Source of the DNA: Parvularculaceae bacterium
Lineage (GTDB): Bacteria; Pseudomonadota; Alphaproteobacteria; Caulobacterales; Parvularculaceae
DNA length: 64,000 nt
Direction: 5' to 3'
NCBI GenBank assembly: GCA_028284065.1
Contig: JANQSJ010000011.1
Span: 186,001 to 250,000, forward strand
The position numbers and the translations under genes were made by a program. The notes below the pieces were generated by a model. That model saw only the letters and a program-made list of their open reading frames with translations, made no database searches and was not told where the DNA came from. Positions 1 through 8,648 of this stretch are shown piece by piece; position 1 is the stretch's first letter; each line of letters begins with the position of its first letter.

Positions 1-270
1 GCGCACTGCGGCTACGAGCCGACGGCGGCTATGGATGCGGTGAAAAACCCGATGAAGCTCTTCAAGCTGCCGGACATCTTCTCCATCAAGACCGAAGGCC
101 CGATGGCGCCGGAAATCGACCTCACCAAGGCCCGCAGCGCCGAAGATCATCACGAGCGCATCGTGGCGGATGAGATGGACAAGATTCGCCGCGAAAAAGA
201 GGACGCCAAGGCGCGCAAAAAGGCGACGACCCTCATCGAGAAGCGCGACGACAAGACCGTCGCAGCCTGA
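1..270 (+). CDS. hpnH: HpnH (adenosylhopane synthase), C-terminal end, 5' truncated by window
   Basis: The reading frame is open from the first base and yields the last 89 residues of a larger protein. The fragment begins with an HCGYE motif, then a region with GPMAPEIDL, then a charged helical tail rich in Lys, Arg, Glu and Asp. I recognise the HCGYE/GPMAPEI pattern from the C-terminal part of HpnH, the radical SAM enzyme that joins diploptene to 5'-deoxyadenosine to make adenosylhopane. The radical SAM core lies outside the window. Neighbouring hpnG, hpnE, hpnD, hpnC, hpnB and hpnA genes fit strongly. The ATG at 31 is internal and should not be taken as a start. The assignment is from memory of the family, not a search. 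Confidence 0.75.
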   Translation, partial: AHCGYEPTAAMDAVKNPMKLFKLPDIFSIKTEGPMAPEIDLTKARSAEDHHERIVADEMDKIRREKEDAKARKKATTLIEKRDDKTVAA

Positions 271-402
271 CCTCAGGGCGGCTGGCCATCTCATAGCGCT
301 GCAGCGTATTTGACCTGCGTCATCGAAGCGGCGCGCTCACTTCGCTATCAGAATGTCCATGGTCCGGCGCGCTGGAGCGCCCGGCGGTCTATGGAGGCGT
401 CA

Positions 403-606
403 ATGAAGGCGAATATGGGCGCGCTCGACCGGGTCTTGCGGTTCGGCGCAGCGGTATTGATCGACATTCTGTTTCTAGCCGGCCTGATCACCGGCCCGCT
501 TGCGACCGCATTTTTCATCGTCGCGACGGTGTTCCTACTGACGTCGCTGTTCGGGTTCTGCCCCCTTTATGCGCCGTTCGGGATAACCACGCGAAAGACG
601 GCCTGA
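403..606 (+). CDS. DUF2892 / YgaP-like small membrane protein
   Basis: A 67-residue protein with an N-terminal stretch MKANMGALDRVLR followed by two hydrophobic helices (about residues 14-30 and 32-52) and the signature FGFCPLYAPFGI. This is the typical DUF2892 (YgaP-type inner membrane) pattern: a short amphipathic start, two membrane helices, and a Cys in GFCPLY. The ATG at 403 is chosen over upstream ATGs because GGAGG at 393-397 sits five bases before it and the family begins at this Met. It lies 132 bp after hpnH on the same strand. Its role is unknown; some family members are fused to rhodanese domains. Confidence 0.8.
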   Translation: MKANMGALDRVLRFGAAVLIDILFLAGLITGPLATAFFIVATVFLLTSLFGFCPLYAPFGITTRKTA

Positions 607-620
607 CGCGACTTAACGTT

Positions 621-1337
621 TCAGCCTCGAGCAGCGCGAGGGTCGACGCCCTTGAGGACGTTCGGCAGGACGCGCTCCAGCGCGCTCAATGCCGCCTTTG
701 AGTCCCCGCCGAGTCTAATCAGCGCCGGGAAATGGTGCGGCGCCAAGGCAGCCTTCACCAGCGTCGCGACTACCCGCGTTGAGCCATCCGGCGCGACGGC
801 GTCCATGGCCGGCGGCGGCAGCGCCCGTTCGGCCGGGTCGGCGATCGCTCGTATGGCCAAGAACGGCAGGTCCCGCTCAGCCGCTATCTCGGCGACCGCG
901 TGGCTTTCCATGTCCACCGCCAGCGCGCCAGTCGCCGCGTGGAGGCGCGCCTTTTCCTCAGTGGTCTGAACGATTGCGTCAGATCCGTAGACCGGCCCGC
1001 AAATTGCGTTCACAGCCGCCTCCTGCGCCAGTCCGAGCAAACACGAATTAGCTGCGCGGCTGCGTCCGCCGGACGGCCGTGCAATATCGCTGATCACTTG
1101 GTCGCCGATTACTACATCGCCAGGCCGCAGCTTCGTATCGAGACCACCGGAGACGCCGACCGACAAAAGCGCCGACGCGCCTTGATCGGCGAAGCGCCGG
1201 GCGATCGCCCGCGCCTCGGCAGCGCGCGCGCCGGAGACGCCAACGCAGAAATTGAGACCGCCCGCGGCCTTTTCGACCGTGGCCGCCTCGGATTTCAATC
1301 CACACACGACGCCAACAACCCTTTGAACGGCCGACAC
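621..1337 (-). CDS. hpnG: Hopanoid-associated phosphorylase HpnG
   Basis: A 238-residue protein of the purine nucleoside phosphorylase/MTA nucleosidase fold. It has the glycine-rich SVGVSGGL segment (about residues 59-66) and a VDMES nucleoside-binding motif at 141-145. HpnG removes adenine from adenosylhopane to give (phospho)ribosylhopane, the step after HpnH, whose gene end is at the left edge. The start is a GTG at 1337, three bases after the stop of the UPF0145 gene, so it is probably the last gene of the minus-strand run hpnC-hpnD-hpnE-membrane protein-UPF0145-hpnG. It converges on hpnH and the DUF2892 gene. The family call is firm from hpn context. Confidence 0.85.
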   Translation of the reverse strand: MSAVQRVVGVVCGLKSEAATVEKAAGGLNFCVGVSGARAAEARAIARRFADQGASALLSVGVSGGLDTKLRPGDVVIGDQVISDIARPSGGRSRAANSCLLGLAQEAAVNAICGPVYGSDAIVQTTEEKARLHAATGALAVDMESHAVAEIAAERDLPFLAIRAIADPAERALPPPAMDAVAPDGSTRVVATLVKAALAPHHFPALIRLGGDSKAALSALERVLPNVLKGVDPRAARG

Positions 1338-1340
1338 GTG

Positions 1341-1667
1341 TCAAGCGCCTGTCTGCTTAACTCTTACCGCCGTTCCAAAAGCGAGAATTTCAGCAGCGCC
1401 TTGACTGATCGTAGAAGTCGTAAAACGCATGCCGATTATCGCATTTGCGCCTAAGCCATTAGCATGGGAGACCATACGGTCGTAGGCCTGTTCACGGGCC
1501 TCAGCTATCATCTTTGTATACTCAATCATCTCGCCGCCAACCAAATTTCTGAGTGCGGCGACGAAGTCCGTTCCCACATGCTTGGCGCGGATAACGTTCC
1601 CCCGGCAAACCCCCAGAACCTCTTCTACTTCGTAGCCTGCGATCTTCTCAGTCGTCGCAACAATCAT
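1341..1667 (-). CDS. UPF0145 (YbjQ-like, heavy-metal-binding domain) protein
   Basis: A 108-residue protein with the typical UPF0145/DUF74 pattern: an early YEVEEVLGVCRGNVIRAK strand region, a middle helix with AREQAYDRM, then GANAIIGMRF and a final beta strand. The family forms compact oligomers of unknown function, sometimes annotated as heavy-metal binding. The ATG at 1667 is preferred because AGGA lies eight bases upstream; the longer frame adds a Thr/Lys-rich tail not typical of the family. It follows a small membrane protein by 10 bp and precedes hpnG by 3 bp, so it sits inside a co-directional hopanoid gene run. No role in hopanoid synthesis is known to me. Confidence 0.8.
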   Translation of the reverse strand: MIVATTEKIAGYEVEEVLGVCRGNVIRAKHVGTDFVAALRNLVGGEMIEYTKMIAEAREQAYDRMVSHANGLGANAIIGMRFTTSTISQGAAEILAFGTAVRVKQTGA

Positions 1668-1677
1668 TCTGACAGTC

Positions 1678-1899
1678 CTATTGGCGGATGTTTTTTTCGT
1701 AGTGGTCGTCTTCTTGGTTTTTAATTCGCTGAACAATGACAGAGATAAAAATGAAGACGAACACCGCGATCAACGCGAGGAAAGGAATTCCGTAAGGGAA
1801 TGTTTCAATCATCCCAATGACTATAAGCGCGCCGTATCCGACAAATGCGATGAAGCCAACGACGCAAATCGCGATGAGGGCGAGTTTTTCTAAAGACAT
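1678..1899 (-). CDS. Small two-helix membrane protein
   Basis: A 73-residue protein with two clear hydrophobic segments (about residues 4-28 and 35-58) and a charged C-terminus rich in Asp, Glu and Lys. I do not recognise a named family. It lies 10 bp before the UPF0145 gene and 88 bp after hpnE on the same strand, so co-expression is likely. The ATG at 1899 gives a protein starting directly before the first helix; an alternative ATG at 1947 would add a 16-residue leader. Neither start has a strong ribosome binding site. Confidence 0.55.
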   Translation of the reverse strand: MSLEKLALIAICVVGFIAFVGYGALIVIGMIETFPYGIPFLALIAVFVFIFISVIVQRIKNQEDDHYEKNIRQ

Positions 1900-1987
1900 G
1901 ATTACATCAGATGGGTCCGGCTTTTGGACTTTCAAGGTGTTAACCATACGCAAACGTTAAATGACAAAGCGAAATCTGGAAGTTCGG

Positions 1988-3256
1988 TCATTGGCAGGCC
2001 AACGCCGCGGCCTTGTCGCCAGACCGAATGGAGCCCTCGATAGTCGCCGGCACGCCGGTGTCTGTGTGGTCGCCGGCGAGCGTTAGGTTCGACCACCTCT
2101 GCTTCGGCTTCAGGCGTTTGGCGACGCCTGCGGGCGACTGGTCCGGCGTCGCCCGCCGCTCTCTTATCACGCGCACGGCGTCATAAGCGACATTATCGCC
2201 AAGGCCGAGCGCAATCCGCGTTTCAGCCCAGATCCTGTCGGCCGCCTCCCTGTTGGGCGTTGAATCGAGGCCGATCTTGTGGCTCGCCGAAGTCGTTAGG
2301 CTGACGACGTCGTCGCGCACGAACGCCCAGTGCCCTTCACTCGACACCATGCCGATGAAAGGCGACTTGCCGAGCTTGTCGATCGGCGCCTTGAAGGGCA
2401 GCCGGTAGTGCACATTGAGGATGGACGCGTCGTCCGCTGGCGGATCAAGCTCCGGCAGGAGCGATTTCAGACGCGAGGGCGGGATCGCGAGCACGAGTCG
2501 GTCTTCCGGCGCGAGCGCCACATCCTCCGTGACCGATCTGAACCCAACGACACGGTCGCCCTCGATCTTTAGCTCCTGGATCATCGCATTAAGGCTCACC
2601 GTTGCGCCCCGCGCCTCGAGCCACTTCACAGCCGGGTCGACGAAGGCGTGGCCGAGGCCGGTCGTCGCGGTCATCGGTCGGCATGCCTGTCCGCCGAGCG
2701 CAAAGGTTTCGCGGATCACGGACCAGAGCAGTTGGGCCGCGCCGTCCGCCGTAGAGGTATTCAGCACCGCGAGCGTCAGGGGCTCCCAGAACGCCTTGTA
2801 AAGCACGCTGTCGCGATCGACGACGTCGTCGACGGTCGCCTCTGCGCCGGCGAACGCGATGCGCACGGCCTTCAAGTAATCAACGAGGCGGGTATTCGGC
2901 ACGCGCCATTTCGGATCGAAAACCCAGAACGGAATGAAGCCTTCATTGATCTTCACCGTCCAGCGCGCGCCGGTCGCAACGTCCACGAACGGATATTCCG
3001 CCCAGTCCGGACCGGTCAACGCATCGCGGCCGACCCCGATGCGATCCAGGAAGCCGAGCGCGGACCTGTTGCCGGACATGATGAGATGGTTGCCATTGTC
3101 AATCGTCCGCTCGAGCGTGCGGTCGTAGAAGGACCGGCAGCGGCCGCCCGGCTGGCCCGCGCCTTCATAGACGCGTACGGACCATCCGCGCTCAACCGCG
3201 CCGACCGCTGCGGCGAGGCCCGACAGCCCCGCGCCAATGACATGCAAGGTCGGCAT
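1988..3256 (-). CDS. hpnE: Hydroxysqualene dehydroxylase HpnE
   Basis: A 422-residue FAD-dependent amine-oxidase-type enzyme. It opens with a dinucleotide-binding Rossmann motif, VIGAGLSGLAAA, at about residues 5-16, followed by the PGGRCRSF motif near 37-44. The C-terminal FAD segment contains LAGDHTDTGVPATIEGS. HpnE reduces hydroxysqualene to squalene, the third step of the bacterial HpnCDE route from farnesyl diphosphate. The ATG at 3256 is one base after the hpnD stop and directly before the Rossmann strand; the longer frame would overlap hpnD. hpnC, hpnD and hpnE form one tightly packed unit. Confidence 0.93.
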   Translation of the reverse strand: MPTLHVIGAGLSGLAAAVGAVERGWSVRVYEGAGQPGGRCRSFYDRTLERTIDNGNHLIMSGNRSALGFLDRIGVGRDALTGPDWAEYPFVDVATGARWTVKINEGFIPFWVFDPKWRVPNTRLVDYLKAVRIAFAGAEATVDDVVDRDSVLYKAFWEPLTLAVLNTSTADGAAQLLWSVIRETFALGGQACRPMTATTGLGHAFVDPAVKWLEARGATVSLNAMIQELKIEGDRVVGFRSVTEDVALAPEDRLVLAIPPSRLKSLLPELDPPADDASILNVHYRLPFKAPIDKLGKSPFIGMVSSEGHWAFVRDDVVSLTTSASHKIGLDSTPNREAADRIWAETRIALGLGDNVAYDAVRVIRERRATPDQSPAGVAKRLKPKQRWSNLTLAGDHTDTGVPATIEGSIRSGDKAAALACQ

Positions 3257-3257
3257 G

Positions 3258-4166
3258 CTATCGGTTGGACGCTTGCGCCGCGGCGGGCGCATCGAGGCGG
3301 GGCGCGAAATACCAACGCGCGGCTATCGCCGCTTTTTCCGGCTTGGAAATAGCAAGCGGCGCGCCGGTCTGGTCCCATCCCCTCGCCTTCAGGCGCGCGA
3401 GGACGGTCTCGTAAACGCCCATCATCAAGAGCGCTGGCCTCAAAACGCGCCAGTCGAGCGCCTTTAATGCGGTTCGCGCTTCGGCGAATTTCGCCTCCGC
3501 CATCTCGCCAAGGTCCGCCGCGACGTTCGACAATCCGGGCGCGCCTACAATATCGTCGGGCATCGCCGGCGCGTCATGCTTTTCCAATAACTCCTTAGGC
3601 AGATAAAGTCTGCCGATAGCGGCGTCTTCCGCCACGTCGCGCAGAATATTTGTAAGCTGCAAGGCGTCGCCGAGCGCCAGAGCGAACCGATCCGACGCGT
3701 CGCCCGCGGGCGCGCCGAAGGCTGGCATCGACAGAAGGCCGACCGCGCCGGCGACCCGCCTTGTGTAAGCGAAGAGTTCCTCCAGCGACGGCGCGACGAC
3801 GGGCCCCTTCGCGTCCGTCTCCATACCCTCGATCATCAAGATGAACTCAGCTTTCGGTAAATCGAACGCGCGCACGGGTTCGACGAGAGCGACGCCCGTC
3901 GGGAAGCGGGGCGATCCGTCGTAAACGCGATCGATCTCCGCGCGCCAGTCGGCGAGCCTTGCAAGCCGCGCCTCGCGCGTCATGCCGTCATCATCCGCGA
4001 TGTCGTCGACCTCGCGGCAAAAGGCGTAGATCGCATGCATGGCGGCGCGGCGCGGCGGCGGGAGTATGGCCATACCGGCGGCGAACGACGTGCCGGATCG
4101 TTTTACCGTCGCGCGCGCGTGCGCTTCGGCCGCCCCTGCGTCGATCGTCGCGGCGGCCGAATTCAC
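3258..4166 (-). CDS. hpnD: Presqualene diphosphate synthase HpnD
   Basis: A 302-residue trans-isoprenyl diphosphate synthase of the squalene/phytoene synthase family. The two Asp-rich Mg-diphosphate motifs are visible: DDIADD at residues 54-59 and DVAED at 177-181, the latter followed by GRLYLP. HpnD condenses two farnesyl diphosphates to presqualene diphosphate. The start is a GTG at 4166 that overlaps the hpnC stop by four bases (GTGA), with GGAGG six bases upstream. This overlap points to translational coupling with hpnC. Confidence 0.93.
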   Translation of the reverse strand: MNSAAATIDAGAAEAHARATVKRSGTSFAAGMAILPPPRRAAMHAIYAFCREVDDIADDDGMTREARLARLADWRAEIDRVYDGSPRFPTGVALVEPVRAFDLPKAEFILMIEGMETDAKGPVVAPSLEELFAYTRRVAGAVGLLSMPAFGAPAGDASDRFALALGDALQLTNILRDVAEDAAIGRLYLPKELLEKHDAPAMPDDIVGAPGLSNVAADLGEMAEAKFAEARTALKALDWRVLRPALLMMGVYETVLARLKARGWDQTGAPLAISKPEKAAIAARWYFAPRLDAPAAAQASNR

Positions 4167-5128
4167 AGGCGCCCTCCGAAGAACCCGGCGACGGTTCCCA
4201 TTACCCCCGCGCGCGCAAAGTCGGCCTTCGTTAACGCCACGCGCCTTGCGAGGGGGTCGCCGCTGCGCAGAATGGCGATGAGCCGCTCGGCGAGGCGCAC
4301 AATAACCGCGCTTTCCATGGAGAGTCGTCGGCTCTTCAGCGCAGCCGGCAGGCGCCGCGCCTCGGCCATCAGCGCCACGCAACCATCGAGCATACGATGC
4401 TTCACCGCATCGAGCGCCGCAGAGGACACGTCCGCATCAAGATCTTCGACAGAGCCGCCGGCCTCTTTCAGCCAGGGCTCGATGACATAAACGCGATCAA
4501 GGTCGCGGCGATCGTCACCACAATCCTGAAGGTGGTTCGTTATCTGAAGGACCGTGCACAGGGCGTCAGAGTAAGGATAAAACTTCGCGTCTTCGCCATG
4601 AATGTCTAGGAGGTATCTTCCGACGGGGTTCGCCGACTTCTCGCAATAGCCGATCAGTTCGTCCCAGGAGAAATAGCGCCGCTTTTCGCAGTCCTGGATG
4701 AAGGCGGCGATGAGGTCGGAACCGTGGATCGTCGACACGTCAAGGTCGAGGAGGCTTTCGCGCAAAGAAATAGCAGTGGCGAGACCGTCATCGTCGCGCT
4801 CGCCCTTCAACCCCGCGTCCATGAGCCTCAGCCGACGGATTTTCTCCAGGTCGGCAAGCTCCGCATCGTCGGCGATATCATCGATCGCGCGCGCAAAGGC
4901 GTAGAACTTTGCAACGTGGGGACGAAGGCGCGCGTCGATCAGGAATGAGCCGACCGGAAAGTTTTCATCGCGCGCGCCCTTGCCCGACGGCTTTTCAACC
5001 TCAAGCGCGGCGTCGACGACGCCAAGGGCTTCGTTCCGCGACGCCGAATCTGTCTCCGTCGGCGACTTGCCGGCCTTCTTCGCCGCAACGATATCGCCGG
5101 AGGTCATTTTGGACGTAGTCGAGGACAT
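4163..5128 (-). CDS. hpnC: Hydroxysqualene synthase HpnC
   Basis: A 321-residue squalene/phytoene synthase family enzyme with DDIADD at residues 83-88 and a second Asp-rich motif, DCGDD, at 202-206 within a long helix. HpnC converts presqualene diphosphate to hydroxysqualene. Its N-terminal 50 residues are low in conservation signals and rich in Ala, Lys and Ser, so the true start could be internal (for example the Met at residue 8); the ATG at 5128 lacks a strong ribosome binding site. It is the first gene of the minus-strand hpnCDE unit, divergent from hpnB with a 73-bp gap that should hold both promoters. Confidence 0.92.
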   Translation of the reverse strand: MSSTTSKMTSGDIVAAKKAGKSPTETDSASRNEALGVVDAALEVEKPSGKGARDENFPVGSFLIDARLRPHVAKFYAFARAIDDIADDAELADLEKIRRLRLMDAGLKGERDDDGLATAISLRESLLDLDVSTIHGSDLIAAFIQDCEKRRYFSWDELIGYCEKSANPVGRYLLDIHGEDAKFYPYSDALCTVLQITNHLQDCGDDRRDLDRVYVIEPWLKEAGGSVEDLDADVSSAALDAVKHRMLDGCVALMAEARRLPAALKSRRLSMESAVIVRLAERLIAILRSGDPLARRVALTKADFARAGVMGTVAGFFGGRL

Positions 5129-5201
5129 GGGGGGCGTTGAGGCGGCCTTGGCTCTATCTTCGCGACCGCTTCTGTGTAGGAGTTTTTTGGGTTAGCGGCA
5201 A

Positions 5202-6440
5202 ATGTCGCGGGCAAGCGTCGCCGCCTTCCAAAACCGGGCGATTCACATGCTGATCTTGAGCGTCGCCGCCCTGGCCGGGTGGATCTACCTCGCGTTCTTT
5301 CGACGCGGATTTTGGCTGCCCACGCCGCGGCTGGCGCCGACCCGCCGCCTCTGTGCATGGCCTGACGTCTGCGTTGTGATACCAGCCCGGGACGAAGCGG
5401 CGACGATCGCTAGGGTGGCCGAGGCCCACCTCAGAAGCGACTATCCAGGCAATGTTCGGGTCATCGTCGTCGACGACGCGTCGAGCGACGGCACAGGCGG
5501 GATCGCCCAGCGCGCGGCGGGAGCTCGACCGCCGGCAGGCGCCGGCGCGCGCACCCTCGACGTTGTCACGGCGCCGGCGCTGCCGCTCGGCTGGTCCGGC
5601 AAGCTGAACGCCCTCGCGGCAGGCGTTGCAGAGGCGAAGGACGTTGTCCGCGAAGCCGAAACGCCGCGCTACCTCCTTCTCGCCGACGCCGACATCCTGT
5701 TCTCGCCGGATACGCTATCGCGGCTTGTCTCGAAAGCGGAGGCGGACAATCTGGCGCTCGCCTCGCTCATGGCCCGGCTTGACGCGCGCGGCGCCCCGGC
5801 AAGCCTATTGATTCCGGCGTTCATCTATTTCTTCCAGAAACTCTATCCCTTCGCAGCGGTAAACGATCCTAGCGCAAGAACGGCGGGCGCGGCGGGCGGC
5901 TGCATGCTCGTACGCGCCGATGCGCTAAACGCCGCCGGAGGCATAGATGCCATCAAGAGCGCGCTGATTGACGACTGCGCGCTTGCGGCGCTTTTGAAGA
6001 ATGGCCCCGGAGGACCTTGGCGGATCTGGCTTGGCCATGCGGGGGACGCGGCGACTTCCTTGCGCGACAACCGATCTCTTTCCTCGATCTGGAGCATGGT
6101 GTCGCGCACCGCCTTCGCGCAGCTCGGCAGGTCATGGCTCCTGCTGGCGGCGTGCGTGCTCGGCATGGCGCTCATTTATCTGATCCCGCCCCTCGCCGCA
6201 TTGACGGGGCTGATCGACAAGCAAACGGTCCTTTTTGTAGTCGCGACGAGCGCCTGGGCTCTCATGGCCTGGACGTTTGCCCCAACGCTCCGCGACTACG
6301 GAAAGCCCATTTTGCTCGCCATCGCCCTGCCCGTGGCGGGCGTCTTATATACGGCTATGACGATAACGTCGGCCCTTGAGCACGCCCGCGGCGCCGGCGG
6401 GCGCTGGAAAGGCAGGACTTATACGGACGTTAAGGCGTGA
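5202..6440 (+). CDS. hpnB: Hopene-associated glycosyltransferase HpnB
   Basis: A 412-residue membrane-bound family 2 glycosyltransferase. It has an N-terminal membrane helix (about 16-33), a GT-A core with VVDDASSDGT at about 89-98 and the DAD metal/nucleotide motif at 162-164, and C-terminal hydrophobic helices (about 310-385). The order and length fit HpnB, found with hopanoid genes but of unproven substrate; a role in head-group glycosylation is usually inferred. It diverges from hpnC and converges on hpnA, with only 9 bp between the hpnB and hpnA ends. Confidence 0.88.
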   Translation: MSRASVAAFQNRAIHMLILSVAALAGWIYLAFFRRGFWLPTPRLAPTRRLCAWPDVCVVIPARDEAATIARVAEAHLRSDYPGNVRVIVVDDASSDGTGGIAQRAAGARPPAGAGARTLDVVTAPALPLGWSGKLNALAAGVAEAKDVVREAETPRYLLLADADILFSPDTLSRLVSKAEADNLALASLMARLDARGAPASLLIPAFIYFFQKLYPFAAVNDPSARTAGAAGGCMLVRADALNAAGGIDAIKSALIDDCALAALLKNGPGGPWRIWLGHAGDAATSLRDNRSLSSIWSMVSRTAFAQLGRSWLLLAACVLGMALIYLIPPLAALTGLIDKQTVLFVVATSAWALMAWTFAPTLRDYGKPILLAIALPVAGVLYTAMTITSALEHARGAGGRWKGRTYTDVKA

Positions 6441-6449
6441 AAGCCGAAC

Positions 6450-7430
6450 CTACGTCAGTAGGGCTTCCGAGGCGGCCCAGTCGAGCATCGCCTGCAGCGC
6501 CGGCCTCAGCGGCCCCGCCCGCCAGCCAAGCTCACGTTCGGCTTTTTCCCGCGAGAACGAGACCTGCCGGCCGGCGAGGCGCACCCCGGTCAGCGGCGCT
6601 TTCGGCGGCTTGCCCGTTACGCCGGCCACAAGCCGGGTTTCGATCGCGCCGACGGCGAGCGCCGCCCAGTAGGGCAGTTTCGCCTTCGGCGTTGGCCGCC
6701 CGGTCAATTCCGTCAGCATTGTGAGCAATTTGCCAAGCGTAACGTCCTCTCCGGCGAGGATGTAGCGTTCGCCCGGGCGGCCGCGTTCCGCGGCGGCGAT
6801 CATGCCTGCGGCAAGGTCAGCGGTCGGGGTGAAGTTCAACAGGCAATCGACATAGGCCGGGGTCGCGCCGTTCAGGAAATCGAGCATCATCCGCGTCGGC
6901 GGCGTCAGGTTACGGTCGCCCGGACCCAACGGCTCGGTAGGATTGACGATGACCGCATGAACGCCGCGCCGCGCCGCTTCAATCACCGCGAGTTCAGCGC
7001 GGCGCTTCGAGGCGGGATAAGCCCCTAGAAGATCGCCCGGCGAAAGCTCCAGGCTTTCATCCGCATGGGAAGCGCCGATCGGCGCATTGCGCGCGACGAG
7101 CGTGGTCGCAGACGAGCAAAAGACAAAGCGCGTTGCGCCCGCCGCCTCGGCCGCCTCCAGCACAATCCGCGTTCCCTCATGATTGACTAGTTCGAATGCG
7201 GTCGGGTCTGCGCGCCATAGATCAGCGATGCCGGCTAGGTGATAGACCGTGTCCACGCCGTCGATTGCGCGGGCGACGGCATCGCGATCGGTGACGGACC
7301 CTGCGACGCTGTCGGGTTCTCGGGCGCGCAGATCGAGAACGCGGACGGCGCGCCCGCGCCGCTTCAAGGCGTCGACGACGGCCGCGCCGACAAAGCCTGC
7401 CCCGCCGGTGACAAGGTCAACGACGCTCAA
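6450..7430 (-). CDS. hpnA: Hopanoid-associated sugar epimerase HpnA
   Basis: A 326-residue extended short-chain dehydrogenase/NAD-dependent epimerase. It has the NAD-binding GGAGFVG at residues 9-15, a CSSATT strand near 105-110, and the catalytic YPASK at 138-142. This fits HpnA, the sugar epimerase-like protein of hopanoid clusters. The best start is a TTG at 7430 that overlaps the preceding gene's stop by four bases (TTGA). It leaves only five residues before the first Rossmann strand, as expected, whereas the longer frame runs back into the upstream gene. Coupling to the paraoxonase-like gene is therefore likely. Confidence 0.87.
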   Translation of the reverse strand: MSVVDLVTGGAGFVGAAVVDALKRRGRAVRVLDLRAREPDSVAGSVTDRDAVARAIDGVDTVYHLAGIADLWRADPTAFELVNHEGTRIVLEAAEAAGATRFVFCSSATTLVARNAPIGASHADESLELSPGDLLGAYPASKRRAELAVIEAARRGVHAVIVNPTEPLGPGDRNLTPPTRMMLDFLNGATPAYVDCLLNFTPTADLAAGMIAAAERGRPGERYILAGEDVTLGKLLTMLTELTGRPTPKAKLPYWAALAVGAIETRLVAGVTGKPPKAPLTGVRLAGRQVSFSREKAERELGWRAGPLRPALQAMLDWAASEALLT

Positions 7431-8560
7431 GGCGCGGCCACGCCCTCGGGACCGCAAACAAGAAGCCCCGGCGCGGTCGCCGAGCCAAGGATCAGCATCC
7501 CGTCCGCCTCGACCGCCACCGTAGCGCCGGGGAAATGATCGCCGCGCAGATCCTCAAACAGGAGGCGCGTCGCAAGGGTCTTCGAATCTACCTTGACGAT
7601 GCGCGAAGGCGCGCGCGGCAATCCCAGATGCCGGTGGGCGCCAATCCACGGCAACGAGGGATGAACCGCAGTGACGAGGCCGCCATCGGCGGAAACGGTG
7701 ACGTTGTCGGGTCCGCCGGGCAGGCTCACGCGGCGCGCCTCCGCAAGGCCGCCTCGCCCTTCCTTCAGAAAGACGAGCGCTTTTTCCCGCGTCGCGGCCA
7801 GCGTGATTTCTCCGGTTACTGAACGTGCGACGCCATTTGCAAAGCGCGCGCCGTCGAACAGCGGCGCGCCGCGCTCCGCCGCAATGCCGCTGCGCCTGAG
7901 GCCCAGCGCATCTTCGGCGAACGCTCGCCAGCCGCAATTCGCGTGGTCGAACGACAGGAGCGCTGCGCCATCTATCGACAAGACGTCATTCGCCGCGCAG
8001 GGCGCGTCGCTTTGCGCCGGGGACCCAATCGATCCCATGAGGTGGTGCGTCCAATCAGCCGCATCTGGTGCGGAGGCCGGATCGGGGACGGACAGCCGGA
8101 CGCGCTCAAGCCGCGAGGTCCGCCGCCACCGGCCGTCGATCTTCTGGTATCCGCGATTGACGAAGGCGATTTCATTGGTGACCGGATCGAAGTCCAGGCC
8201 GTGGGGCCGCAATCCGCCGGGCGCCGCGTCACGCGGGATAATCGGGGCCGCAGGAATAAGCCTGCCGTCGGCGTCGGCGAGCGCCGCCAGCGCCACCGCA
8301 TAGACGCCGCCTTCGGGCAGAAGAAACGCGCCCCGCCGAGCTGCCTTTTCCACGCGTCTTCGGTCGTACGCCGACACAAAAAGAACGCCAGCGCGTCGGT
8401 CTATGGCGAGATCTTCCGCGCCGACGACGCGCTCGCCATTCGAGACGTCCACCAGCGACGCCGGCCGACAGGCCGACTGGTCATAGGCGGGCGGCGCATC
8501 GACCTGCTCGACGCAAGCGCCAAGCGCAATAAATCCGGCGAACGACAGCGCGAAACGCAT
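7427..8560 (-). CDS. Paraoxonase-like (SMP-30 superfamily) lipoprotein, putative lactonase/arylesterase
   Basis: A 377-residue predicted lipoprotein: signal peptide MRFALSFAGFIALGAC with the lipidated Cys at 16. The body matches the six-bladed propeller of paraoxonases motif by motif: GAEDL at 47-51 (calcium Glu/Asp), RPHG at 119-121 (catalytic His position), AND at 190-192, ANG at 241-243, and PDN at 284-286 supplying the calcium-site Asn/Asp pair, then a C-terminal GATVAVEADGMLILGS strand. Paraoxonases are calcium-dependent lactonases/arylesterases. The ATG at 8560 is chosen for the signal peptide. The gene is coupled to hpnA by a TTGA overlap, which is unusual and suggests a hopanoid-related substrate, but that is inference. 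Confidence 0.78.
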   Translation of the reverse strand: MRFALSFAGFIALGACVEQVDAPPAYDQSACRPASLVDVSNGERVVGAEDLAIDRRAGVLFVSAYDRRRVEKAARRGAFLLPEGGVYAVALAALADADGRLIPAAPIIPRDAAPGGLRPHGLDFDPVTNEIAFVNRGYQKIDGRWRRTSRLERVRLSVPDPASAPDAADWTHHLMGSIGSPAQSDAPCAANDVLSIDGAALLSFDHANCGWRAFAEDALGLRRSGIAAERGAPLFDGARFANGVARSVTGEITLAATREKALVFLKEGRGGLAEARRVSLPGGPDNVTVSADGGLVTAVHPSLPWIGAHRHLGLPRAPSRIVKVDSKTLATRLLFEDLRGDHFPGATVAVEADGMLILGSATAPGLLVCGPEGVAAP

Positions 8561-8648
8561 GCGCGCAAGCCGCCATTCCCGACGTTGAAATTTCGCCAGT
8601 CCTTTCGACATGCCCCGCTGAAACTTAGCCATCCCTCTAAGTAGTACG

